From positions 1-13,120 of the forward strand of contig CAJTPO010000072.1 of the NCBI GenBank assembly GCA_910578115.1: a DNA stretch of 13,120 nt, given 5' to 3'. This stretch comes from an uncultured Lachnospiraceae bacterium (GTDB taxonomy: Bacteria; Bacillota; Clostridia; Lachnospirales; Lachnospiraceae). This document shows positions 1 through 7,189 of the stretch, in pieces (the first letter of the stretch is position 1; every line of letters begins with the position of its first letter). The notes below the pieces were generated by a model. That model did not search any database, was not told where the DNA came from, and was given only the letters and a program-made list of their open reading frames with translations. The position numbers and the translations under genes were made by a program.

Positions 1-37
1 GAGTTTGTGGCAGGCAACGCGCAGACACAAATCTCGC

Positions 38-60
38 GATTGAAAATTTTAATTTCAATC
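38..60 (-). terminator. AT-rich hairpin downstream of the lysozyme gene (weak terminator candidate)
   Basis: An 8-bp perfect inverted repeat (GATTGAAA at 38-45, TTTCAATC at 53-60) flanks a 7-nt loop, 22 bp past the lysozyme stop codon in the minus direction. The right arm is immediately duplicated (TTTCAATC again at 61-68). No clear U-tract follows and the stem is AT-rich, so a terminator role is only tentative. Nothing else is recognisable in bases 1-82. Confidence 0.3.
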
Positions 61-82
61 TTTCAATCTTCAAGGAAATCAT

Positions 83-1831
83 TTAATTCGTCAGATAACT
101 GCTGATGCAGTACAAGATCTGCCCGTTATAGTTTACCCGTGACCAGCCGTATTCCTCATTGATGCCTGTTCGTGTCACATACTCTCCATTGTGCAGCACG
201 GCGGCCACGGCGGCATCCGGATTGGTCACGCTGGGCAGCGTCCGCAGATTCACTTCGATCTTGGCCGTCACCTGGTCGTTTCTCTCCGCAAACTTCGTCT
301 TAAGCCCGTCCCCGCTGCCCGCACCGTCCTGAGGAGAAGCCGCAGGAGCCTGATAGCTTAGATCCGTGGTCAGATAACTGGACACCGCATAGACGGTCTG
401 GCCGTTCCATTCCAGTCTCGACCAGCCGCTGTCGCTGACGCCGGTTCTGGCAACGGCCTCTCCGTTTTTCAAGGTATAGACTACCGTGCTGTCTGCGCCC
501 TGGCTGGGAATATCCCGCAGATTGGTGGAATCCTTGGCCGTCACATTCTCACTGACCTGGGTGAAATTCATCAACGCCTCCACGTCGGCTTCTACCTCCT
601 CCGGCGCCTCGTCGCTCCTGGCCTGTGCCGTGCCTTCATAACCGAAATAGGCCACGTTTACATCCACCGGCTTACTGATCCCGGCCACTGTCCCCCGGTT
701 CGTATACTGCCACATAACATGCGCTCCCGTGTAGGAAGACTTCGCAGTCTGCGGATAAGGTGTCTCCGGATACTGGGCGACCCAGACGCGGCATATTTCC
801 TCGATCCGCTGTGTATCCCATTTCGCACTCCCCGTCAATTCCCCCATGGACGAGTAAAACATTGGTGTATAACCCCTGTTATTGATTTCTGTCACGAAGG
901 CAATGGCAATCTCCGTGCGCTCCGCGTTGGTCAGCTCATACTGCGCGCTGTCCGGCTGGTCGAAGCCCTCGCAGTCATAGGCCACCGGATAGGTGATCTG
1001 GTACTGGGAAATATAATCGGCCACCCAGCCGGCTTCCTCCACCGCCTCTTCTGTCGTCGTCGCCGTGGAAAAGAAGTATGCACCCACCTTGATGCCATGC
1101 TTCTGCGCTTCCTGCATATTGAATCTGGCATTGGAATCGGCGCAGATCTCCCGGGATTTATCTGCCCGGTAGCCCACCCGCACCATGGCAAAGTCGATGC
1201 CCGACGCGGCAACCTGCTCCCAGTCGATGGTGCCCTGGTAACGCGCCACGTCGATGCCGATGGTCACCTGATCGGTCTGTGCCACACTGCCCGAAGAAAG
1301 AAGCTCTGTCACATTGACCTCCGTTCCCTGTTCGGTACTCATGGTGGAAGTCTGGGGATCCTGCTCCTGCACCGCATCCTCCTGCACTGCTTCTCCATCG
1401 TCTGCCGTCTCACCGGCTTTCGCCGATGCGTTCTGCTTATCTGTATCGTCCGCGGCGGCGTCTGCCTGATCTGCCGTCCCCGTCCCGTCGGATGCCGGGT
1501 CATTCTCCGCCATCTGCTCCTGTCCGCCTGCCATCTCTTCCGAATCCGGCTCTGCTTCCCCGGACGCAGAAGACACCAACGTCTCCACCGCCGCATCCTT
1601 CTTCCTGCTTCCGCCAGCCAGAAGAACGGCCGTCACCACAGCGGCCACCCCAATGACCGCCACTGCGATCACCAGGAGCAGGATCCTTTTATCCGGCATG
1701 TTTCCCGCATACTCGAACTCGTAATCGTCTTCCTCCTCGAACACATCCTCTTCGAATGCATCTTCCGTTTCGTCAAATACATCCTCCTCGTCCAGATCCA
1801 GAAGCTCGTCTAAGTCACTCAGTTTTTTCAT
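83..1831 (-). CDS. Membrane-anchored GH25 lysozyme (N-acetylmuramidase) with two C-terminal SH3 domains
   Basis: The predicted 582-residue protein cleaves peptidoglycan glycan strands outside the cell. Order from the N-terminus: a strongly acidic Asp/Glu-rich cytoplasmic segment (about 1-45); one transmembrane helix (about 50-73) followed by GGSRKK; a low-complexity Ala/Glu/Asp/Gln linker (about 75-185); a GH25 barrel (about 190-400); and two SH3-like repeats (about 429-489 and 521-581), each ending in a SSYLT motif. GH25 hallmarks are GIDVARYQG (D194) and YDCEG (D286, E288), the expected acidic catalytic residues. The start at 1831 is chosen because GGAGG (1838-1842) lies 6 nt upstream. The longer frame reaching 1894 begins in repeat DNA without a ribosome binding site, and an ATG at 1837 abuts the GGAGG. 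There is no cleavable signal peptide, so a type II membrane topology is inferred. SH3 repeats probably bind cell wall. A role in wall remodelling or division is inference. Confidence 0.9.
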   Translation of the reverse strand: MKKLSDLDELLDLDEEDVFDETEDAFEEDVFEEEDDYEFEYAGNMPDKRILLLVIAVAVIGVAAVVTAVLLAGGSRKKDAAVETLVSSASGEAEPDSEEMAGGQEQMAENDPASDGTGTADQADAAADDTDKQNASAKAGETADDGEAVQEDAVQEQDPQTSTMSTEQGTEVNVTELLSSGSVAQTDQVTIGIDVARYQGTIDWEQVAASGIDFAMVRVGYRADKSREICADSNARFNMQEAQKHGIKVGAYFFSTATTTEEAVEEAGWVADYISQYQITYPVAYDCEGFDQPDSAQYELTNAERTEIAIAFVTEINNRGYTPMFYSSMGELTGSAKWDTQRIEEICRVWVAQYPETPYPQTAKSSYTGAHVMWQYTNRGTVAGISKPVDVNVAYFGYEGTAQARSDEAPEEVEADVEALMNFTQVSENVTAKDSTNLRDIPSQGADSTVVYTLKNGEAVARTGVSDSGWSRLEWNGQTVYAVSSYLTTDLSYQAPAASPQDGAGSGDGLKTKFAERNDQVTAKIEVNLRTLPSVTNPDAAVAAVLHNGEYVTRTGINEEYGWSRVNYNGQILYCISSYLTN

Positions 1832-1860
1832 TCGCATCCTCCGTCCCGGGCCACACTTTC

Positions 1861-2004
1861 CGTCATGCCGCCTGCAGCCTGCCCGCAGCAGCACACAAAG
1901 GCTTTCCTTTCGATACTGACTCGCCCGTCATGCCGCCCGCAGCAGCGCAACGCAAAGGCTTTCCTGCCGATACCGGCTCGCCCGTCATTGCCCGCAAGCA
2001 CTCA
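1861..2004. repeat. Degenerate tandem duplication upstream of the lysozyme gene
   Basis: The 196-bp gap between the aldolase-like gene and the lysozyme gene is largely made of two diverged copies of a 57-65 bp unit (1861-1925 and 1926-1982) and the start of a third (1983 to about 2004). Each copy opens with CGTCATGCCG or CGTCATTGCC. The first two contain a CGCAGCAGC block, AAAGGCTTTCCT and a CGATAC...CTCGCC tail. The copies differ by substitutions and small indels. Any lysozyme promoter must lie in or beside this block; I could not identify one confidently. Confidence 0.65.
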
Positions 2005-2027
2005 CAGCCTAAGCATAGCAGAGCTTT

Positions 2028-3020
2028 TTAACCGATGTCAAGCAGATCCAGATAGAGGCTGTTGTAATCCGTCCGCTCCTCCTTCATAAACTGGATCGCC
2101 GTCTTCGGATGCTGGTTCATGATTCCTGTCAGAAGATAGGGAACGTCGTAGCCCCATTTCAGGCCGGACTCCCGCAGCGGTACGATATGCTGTTCCACGA
2201 ATTTCAGCAGCGGGTTGATCCTGTACTTCGGATTCTTTAAGAAGCCAAGCAGCAGTTCACTGGGGCAGTTCCCGCAGCCGCGCCCCAGCCCGCTTACCGT
2301 GGCATCCAGATAGCTCACCCCTTTGATGATCGCCTCCGTGGTATTGGCAAAAGCAAGCTGCTGGTTATTATGGGCGTGGATTCCCACCTTCTTGCCGTAC
2401 TTCTCCGCCGCCTCCAGATATTTGTCACACAGTCTTCTGACCTGCTCCGGGTAAAGAGACCCGTAACTGTCCACCAGATAGATCGTGCCGACGCTGCTTT
2501 TGCCCAGAAGTTCCAGCGCCGCATCAATATCCAGATCATTGGATTTGGAGACGGCCATAATATTCACCGTCGTCTCATAGCCCTTTTTCGTACAGTCCTC
2601 GATCATCTCCACCGCCGCCGGGATCGTATTGATATACGTCGCCACCCGCACCAGGTCGATGGGACTGTCCTTCTTATTTAAAATATCCTTTCTGAAATCA
2701 CAGCGCCCCACATCCGCCATCACGGCAATCTTCAAGTCCGTCTTATTGTCTCCCACCACCGCGCGAATGTCCTTGTCGTCACTGAATTTCCACTTGCCGA
2801 ATTTCTTTACATCGAACAGCTCCTTGGAAGCCTTGTAACCGAATTCCATGTAGTCCACGCCGGATCTGATGTTCGCCTGGTATAAATCCTTCACAAACTC
2901 ATCGGTGAAGAAAAAGTCATTCACCAAGCCTCCGTCCCGCAGCGTGCAGTCCATCACCTTGATATCCGGTGCGTAGGACATGAGCGTTCTTTCTTTTGCG
3001 ATTTTTTCTATTTTTTCCAT
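2028..3020 (-). CDS. DRE-TIM metallolyase family aldolase-like protein (HMG-CoA lyase / 4-hydroxy-2-oxovalerate aldolase superfamily)
   Basis: This 330-residue protein has the hallmarks of the DRE-TIM metallolyases, which make or break C-C bonds next to a carbonyl using a divalent metal. Near the N-terminus is DCTLRDGG (24-31), with the conserved Arg28-Asp29 pair. The metal-binding HAHNN is at 215-219 (H215, H217), and a glycine-rich GLGRGCGNCPSE loop at about 244-255 matches the substrate loop of the superfamily. The length fits a stand-alone catalytic domain without the C-terminal regulatory domain of isopropylmalate synthases. The start at 3020 has GAGGTG (3028-3033) 7 nt upstream. It lies 65 bp downstream of tyrS with no visible terminator between, so co-transcription is likely. 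No acyl-CoA or acetaldehyde dehydrogenase partner is nearby, so the substrate cannot be inferred. Fold and metal chemistry are well supported; exact reaction is unknown. Confidence 0.8.
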   Translation of the reverse strand: MEKIEKIAKERTLMSYAPDIKVMDCTLRDGGLVNDFFFTDEFVKDLYQANIRSGVDYMEFGYKASKELFDVKKFGKWKFSDDKDIRAVVGDNKTDLKIAVMADVGRCDFRKDILNKKDSPIDLVRVATYINTIPAAVEMIEDCTKKGYETTVNIMAVSKSNDLDIDAALELLGKSSVGTIYLVDSYGSLYPEQVRRLCDKYLEAAEKYGKKVGIHAHNNQQLAFANTTEAIIKGVSYLDATVSGLGRGCGNCPSELLLGFLKNPKYRINPLLKFVEQHIVPLRESGLKWGYDVPYLLTGIMNQHPKTAIQFMKEERTDYNSLYLDLLDIG

Positions 3021-3085
3021 ATATCTTCACCTCGCTTTTTCTGAAACATTAGCCTTCCTTCCCCTGTTCCACAGATATTCAAATC

Positions 3086-4312
3086 TTATTCTACCACGAT
3101 CTTCTTGAAGCTCTTTTTCCCTTTTTTTACAATAAATTCTTCTGCACCGATCATGTCCTTCGTGTAGGAAGCCTTGATATCCGTTACCTTCTCGCCCTTC
3201 ACGGATACGCCGCCCTGCTCCACGGCACGTCTTGCCTCGGAACGGGATGACGCCATGCCGGCCGCCACCATCACACCCAGAATATCAATGGAACCATTCA
3301 CGAACTGATCGTCCGTAAGCGTCACCGTAGGCATGTTCTCCGAGCTTCCGCCGCCTGCAAAAAGCGCCCTCGCCGCTTCCTCGGCCTTCTTCGCTTCCTC
3401 CTCGCCGTGAACCAGATTGGTCAGCTCATAAGCCAATATCTCCTTGGCCCTGTTCAACTGGCTTCCCTCCCATTGATCCATCTCGTCAATCTGCTCGATG
3501 GGCAGGAATGTCAGCATCCGCAGACACTTAAGGACATCGGCGTCGGCCACATTTCTCCAGTACTGGTAGAATTCAAACGGCGTGGTCTTGTTCGGATCAA
3601 GCCAGACCGCCCCTTTCTGGGTCTTGCCCATCTTCTTTCCTTCGGAATTCATCAGCAGTGTGATCGTCATCGCGTAGGCATCCTTACCCAGCTTACGGCG
3701 GATCAGGTTCGTGCCGCCCAGCATATTGCTCCACTGGTCGTCACCGCCGAACTGCATGTTACAGCCGTATCTCTCGTACAATGCCAGGAAATCATAGCTC
3801 TGCATGATCATGTAGTTGAATTCCAGGAAACTCAGGCCCTTCTCCATTCTCTGCTTGTAGCACTCCGCCCGGAGCATGTTGTTGACGCTGAAACATGCTC
3901 CCACATCCCTGATAAATTCCACGTAATTCAGGTCAAGGAGCCAGTCCGCGTTATTGACCATCAGCGCCTTGCCCTCCGAGAAGTCGATAAACCGGCTCAT
4001 CTGCTTCTTGAAACACTCACAGTTATGCTCAATCGTCTCTTTCGTCATCATGCTGCGCATATCCGTTCTGCCGGAAGGGTCACCGATCATGGCCGTACCG
4101 CCGCCGATCAGCGCGATCGGCTTGTTGCCCGCTTCCTGCAGCCGCTTCATCAGACACAGCGCCATAAAATGTCCCACATGCAGGCTGTCCGCAGTCGGAT
4201 CGAAACCGATATAGAAGGTCGCCTTTCCGTTATTGATCAGGTCACGGATCTCCTCCGCATCCGTCAGCTGTGCAAGAAGTCCTCTTGCCTGCAGTTCCTC
4301 GTAGATTTTCAT
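3086..4312 (-). CDS. tyrS: Tyrosyl-tRNA synthetase
   Basis: The cytoplasmic class I aminoacyl-tRNA synthetase charges tRNA-Tyr with tyrosine using ATP. At 408 residues it is close to the usual bacterial TyrRS length. Visible motifs: FYIGFDPTADSLHVGH, where Y34 and D38 fit the tyrosine-binding pocket and HVGH (45-48) is the HIGH signature; QFGGDDQW (187-194), the tyrosine and specificity motif; KMGKT (227-231), the KMSKS-type loop; and a C-terminal S4 RNA-binding domain (about 345-405). The start at 4312 has GGAGG (4322-4326) 9 nt upstream. The roughly 420-nt leader contains a complete Tyr T-box ending in a terminator, so expression should rise when uncharged tRNA-Tyr accumulates. The downstream aldolase-like gene may share the transcript. 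Confidence 0.97.
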   Translation of the reverse strand: MKIYEELQARGLLAQLTDAEEIRDLINNGKATFYIGFDPTADSLHVGHFMALCLMKRLQEAGNKPIALIGGGTAMIGDPSGRTDMRSMMTKETIEHNCECFKKQMSRFIDFSEGKALMVNNADWLLDLNYVEFIRDVGACFSVNNMLRAECYKQRMEKGLSFLEFNYMIMQSYDFLALYERYGCNMQFGGDDQWSNMLGGTNLIRRKLGKDAYAMTITLLMNSEGKKMGKTQKGAVWLDPNKTTPFEFYQYWRNVADADVLKCLRMLTFLPIEQIDEMDQWEGSQLNRAKEILAYELTNLVHGEEEAKKAEEAARALFAGGGSSENMPTVTLTDDQFVNGSIDILGVMVAAGMASSRSEARRAVEQGGVSVKGEKVTDIKASYTKDMIGAEEFIVKKGKKSFKKIVVE

Positions 4313-4399
4313 TGTTCTCTTCCTCCATTTCCAGATTGCCGCGGCCCTTTTCCGGAACCGCTTTTCCTGTTACTGTTTCCATAGGACGCTTTTTCACAC

Positions 4400-4434
4400 A
4401 AAAAAACCCGTCCTATCCATGCCATAGGACGAGT
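4400..4434 (-). terminator. T-box-controlled Rho-independent terminator of the tyrS leader
   Basis: The stem is CGTCCTAT (4431-4424 read on minus) paired with ATAGGACG (4416-4409), extended by T-G, C-G and A-T pairs to about 11 bp, with a 7-nt loop GGCATGG. It ends in a run of T on the minus strand (A-run at 4400-4406 on plus). Its 5' arm overlaps the antiterminator, so the two structures exclude each other. Confidence 0.93.
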
Positions 4435-4736
4435 TTACACTCGTGGTACCACCTATTTTCACAGACAGCTCACACTGTCTGCCTCATCAAGTACAACAAC
4501 GCTCTTCCGGGCCATCCTTACGCTCCCTGTAAACACCGTCATAATACTCTCCTGCTGTAACGGGCATTTCCCGGTACGACCTACTAGGATGTTCTTACAG
4601 TCTACAGCTCCATTCTGTCGTACGGCTCCAAGATGTATTCATAAGCAGCTTCCCGCGCGCCTCTCATCAACCGGCTGCTTTCTGTGCGCTCCACAGCTTA
4701 CTACTTGTTCTTATCAACGCCTTTCATTTCTCCGAT
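4400..4736 (-). promoter_or_regulatory. T-box riboswitch, tyrosine-specific, controlling tyrS
   Basis: Read on the minus strand, the leader shows canonical T-box architecture. The stem I region carries a specifier loop reading GAA-UAC-AUC, with the Tyr codon UAC at 4637-4635. A stem III hairpin has arms at 4475-4481 and 4462-4468. The antiterminator (4454-4426) has an outer stem AGG/CCT, a 7-nt bulge UGGUACC, an inner stem ACGAG/CTCGT and loop UGUAAA. The bulge UGGU would pair with an ACCA acceptor end, matching the A discriminator of tRNA-Tyr. The antiterminator uses bases that otherwise form the 5' arm of the terminator. Uncharged tRNA-Tyr should therefore favour read-through into tyrS. Confidence 0.95.
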
Positions 4737-4742
4737 GACTCT

Positions 4743-4771
4743 AATGTAAACGAAAGCGCCCCGTTTGTCAA
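4743..4771 (-). promoter_or_regulatory. Promoter of the T-box/tyrS transcript
   Basis: On the minus strand a perfect -35 box TTGACA (4771-4766) is followed by a 17-bp spacer and a -10 box TACATT (4748-4743, 4 of 6 consensus bases). Transcription would start near 4736, just before stem I of the T-box. An AT-rich palindrome GAAAATTTTC (4774-4783) directly upstream could act as an UP element, which is inference. Confidence 0.75.
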
Positions 4772-4990
4772 CAGAAAATTTTCAGCAGACCTCAATGTCA
4801 GCAAATCTCAATGCCAACAGACCGCAATGCCAACAAGTCTCAATGCCAGCAGACCGCAATGCCAGCAAGTCTCAATGTCAACAGGCCGCAATACCAGCAA
4901 GTCTCAATGTCAGCAGGCCGCAATACCAGCAAGTCTCAATGTCAACAGACCGCAATTTCAACAAGCCTCAATTTCAGCCAACCTCGATCA
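4771..4990. repeat. 16-bp minisatellite with two alternating unit types
   Basis: Twelve clear copies of a 16-bp unit run from 4787 to 4978, with decayed copies at both ends (4771-4786 and 4979 to about 4990). From 4819 onward two types alternate strictly: A, of form AAGTCTCAATGYCARC, and B, of form AGRCCGCAATRCCARC. This gives a 32-bp higher-order period; 4883-4914 and 4915-4946 differ at one base. The array fills the space between the beta-galactosidase stop codon, which the twelfth copy overlaps, and the tyrS -35 box. All three plus-strand frames are open through it because the unit contains no plus-strand stop, which creates spurious ORFs. I see no terminator for the beta-galactosidase gene here. 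Confidence 0.93.
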
Positions 4991-6965
4991 TCTTCAGATC
5001 CCAGGCCGGAACCGTAAAGTATTCTCCCGTTCTGACAGCCGCCCCCGTCAGAAGATCTGTCCCGTCCGCATAGCCGTACTGCACTTTCTGCTCCTGATCG
5101 GCATAATTGAGATAAAAATATACCGTCTTCCCGAAATCATTGATCCCTTTGCGGATGATCAGCGGGAAACCGCTTCCTTCCGGAACAGACAGTCCCGCAT
5201 CTTCCAGTGCTTTTTCCAGAATCCGTGCAAGCAGCCCCTCGTCCGTCATACAGCCGATATAGTATGCCGTTCCCTGTCCGAAGGCATTTCTTGTCACCGC
5301 GGCGTACTCTTTCCAGTTCTCATGATCGTAGGATGCCAGCACCTGCGCTGTATCCGGAAGCAGCAGCTCCATAAACACTGCCGCCTCATGGGCCGCACCG
5401 TCCTCCACGATCTCACCGTCCAGCTTCACATGCTTCGGTATCGTAAACTGGTGATAGTGAACGCCCAGACAGTCCTTTAAGATCCGCGGCTGTACCGTAT
5501 GGCTGACCTTCACATGCTCGTCCGCAAATGCGCTCTTAAAAGTAGCAACCATCGTGCCGCCGTGCTCCACATACCGGTTCAATTTCTCCAATACGTGATC
5601 CGGCACCGCATAGAGGGCGGGCACAAGAATCATCTTATACTGGTCAAAGTTCTCCGACTCCGGCCAGAGGAAGTCACACTCTACGTTTCTCTTATAGAGC
5701 GCGTCATAAAGCCAGCGCACAATATCATTGTAGGATGCGGCAATCCGGAACCATTTCAGGGCCGTCAGCGCCTCATTGCTCACCAGAACCGCTACCTCAT
5801 TCTTCTTTTTCAGATTGACCAGATGACTGCCGACCTCCTGCAGTTCCCTGCCGATGGTACAGGCCTCCCGATAAGTGGCATTCTCCTCGAAATCATGGCT
5901 CAAAAGGCCCTTCCAGTAAGTCTCCATCGCATTGTGCAGAGAATGCCAGTGCCAGTACATCACACTGTTTGTCCCGGATGCGATATGGCTGTAAGCCTGC
6001 AGGCGCAGCTGTCCCCGATAAGGCAGCCATTCCGGGAAGCCCTGTGCCTCCGTCTCCAGCAGCAGATAATTATCCTGCTTTAAGGAGCGCGTCATATCCC
6101 CGCCAAAAGCGATCTCATTGCCGGTCAGATCGTCCTGCGTCGGATGATAGATATCGACCCCGGCGATGCTCAGACATTTTGCGGTATGATAATGATCCAC
6201 GTCAGGCTGAACGCCATAAGAATAGCCCTTCCACTCGAAGTCGAAATTGTGAGTGATAAACTGGTCCTCCCTGCTGTATTCCCGCACCAGAGCCGCCTGC
6301 CAGCTTAAAAACTCCTCCACCAGCGTCCGCTGGAACTTCTCGAATTCCGCTCCCAGACTGCCGTTGATAGTCCCCCGCACATCCGGGAAATCTTCCCAGG
6401 CATTGATCCGGTTGCTCCAGTAATCCAGCCCGAACGCCATGTTCATGGCCTCCAGATCATTGTCAAACTTCTTCCTCAGATACTTCACGAATCTTTCCTG
6501 TACGTTTTTCCCCGCCGTCCCGTAATACTTGGTCTCATTATCCACCTGAAAACCGATAACACATTTCCTGTGAGCCGTATGTTCCATCAGCTTTTTGATG
6601 ACCCGCTCCGCATAGTACCGGTAGACCGGATGGGTAATATCCATGATCTGACGCGCCCCGTAGATGGCCCGCCCCTTCTTCGTCTCCACCAGCACATCCG
6701 GATGGGATTTTACCATCCATGTTGGCACCGCATAAGTAGGCGTCCCCACGATCACATGAATGCCCGCTTCTTCCATGGCGTCCAGAACCCTTTCCACATG
6801 GGAAAAATCAAATACACCCTCCTGTGGCTCGCAGGTGCTCCACGTGGATTCCGCGATCCGCACCGTGTTGATCCCCGCCTTCTTCATCATCCTGACGTCT
6901 TCCGCCAACCGTTCACAGGGCATATACTCGTCATAATAAGCCGCCCCGAATAAAATTTCCTTCAT
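4974..6965 (-). CDS. Beta-galactosidase, glycoside hydrolase family 42
   Basis: This 663-residue enzyme hydrolyses terminal beta-galactosides and, lacking a signal peptide, probably acts in the cytoplasm on imported oligosaccharides. The barrel spans roughly residues 1-370 and contains the GH42 acid/base motif QVDNET (N143-E144). The segment LLLETEAQGFPEW follows, with E304 the likely nucleophile and E306 close by. The C-terminal half matches the trimerisation and beta-sandwich domains of the family, and total length is typical. The start at 6965 is preferred because AGGA (6974-6977) lies 8 nt upstream and the family N-terminus begins at ILFGAAYYDEYMP; the frame reaching 7058 adds 31 residues with no family resemblance. 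It lies 191 bp downstream of an AraC-type regulator on the same strand, suggesting local control. No transporter is in the window. The last codons run into a minisatellite. Activity on arabinosides or galacto-oligosaccharides instead of lactose is possible. Confidence 0.92.
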   Translation of the reverse strand: MKEILFGAAYYDEYMPCERLAEDVRMMKKAGINTVRIAESTWSTCEPQEGVFDFSHVERVLDAMEEAGIHVIVGTPTYAVPTWMVKSHPDVLVETKKGRAIYGARQIMDITHPVYRYYAERVIKKLMEHTAHRKCVIGFQVDNETKYYGTAGKNVQERFVKYLRKKFDNDLEAMNMAFGLDYWSNRINAWEDFPDVRGTINGSLGAEFEKFQRTLVEEFLSWQAALVREYSREDQFITHNFDFEWKGYSYGVQPDVDHYHTAKCLSIAGVDIYHPTQDDLTGNEIAFGGDMTRSLKQDNYLLLETEAQGFPEWLPYRGQLRLQAYSHIASGTNSVMYWHWHSLHNAMETYWKGLLSHDFEENATYREACTIGRELQEVGSHLVNLKKKNEVAVLVSNEALTALKWFRIAASYNDIVRWLYDALYKRNVECDFLWPESENFDQYKMILVPALYAVPDHVLEKLNRYVEHGGTMVATFKSAFADEHVKVSHTVQPRILKDCLGVHYHQFTIPKHVKLDGEIVEDGAAHEAAVFMELLLPDTAQVLASYDHENWKEYAAVTRNAFGQGTAYYIGCMTDEGLLARILEKALEDAGLSVPEGSGFPLIIRKGINDFGKTVYFYLNYADQEQKVQYGYADGTDLLTGAAVRTGEYFTVPAWDLKMIEVG

Positions 6966-7080
6966 CTTTTCTTTCCTGTTACCCTTTCTGTTCCAGATTC
7001 CGCTATATTGCTGCATGGTAAAAACAGGATAGCACAGAAGTACGGCTGGATATATCATCTATTTCATGTAATTATCATGT

Positions 7081-7189
7081 ATTTTTGTTTCTTTACATAT
7101 TTTTGTTTCTTTGCATATTTTTATTTTTTTGCATATTTTTATTTTTTTGCATATTTTCATTTTTTTTGCATATTTTCATTTTTTGGCAT
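7081..7189. repeat. Six-copy 18-bp tandem array spanning the 3' end of the AraC gene
   Basis: On the minus strand six units begin at 7189, 7171, 7152, 7134, 7116 and 7098. Each follows ATGCAAAAAAATAAAAAT with variations. Five units are 18 bp and one (7171-7153) is 19 bp because its A-run has 8 instead of 7 A. The 18-bp unit keeps frame and would encode a hexapeptide like MQKNKN or MQKNEN. The 19-bp unit shifts frame and creates the TGA that ends the AraC protein at 7157. The sixth unit begins ATGTAA, which would be the next stop if the extra A were lost. Confidence 0.9.

Noticed and set aside
719..1813. Long plus-strand frame opposite the lysozyme gene
   Set aside because: It is the codon-aligned antisense of a well-supported GH25 gene. 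Its product is Arg/His/Leu-rich without recognisable motifs.
3407..4384. Long plus-strand frame opposite tyrS
   Set aside because: It is an antisense shadow of a clear tyrosyl-tRNA synthetase, explained by codon bias.
4746..4759. Catabolite-response (cre) site near the tyrS promoter
   Set aside because: TGTAAACGAAAGCG mismatches the cre consensus at three fixed positions, and control of tyrS by a carbon-catabolite regulator is not expected.
4787..4978. CRISPR-like array
   Set aside because: The units are contiguous 16-bp tandem copies without unique spacers, and there are no cas genes.
4765..5480. Plus-strand open frames rich in Gln, Ser and Asn across the minisatellite
   Set aside because: The 16-bp unit has no plus-strand stop, so all three frames are open with shifting peptide repeats. 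There is no ribosome binding site, and the longest frame runs on as antisense of the beta-galactosidase gene.
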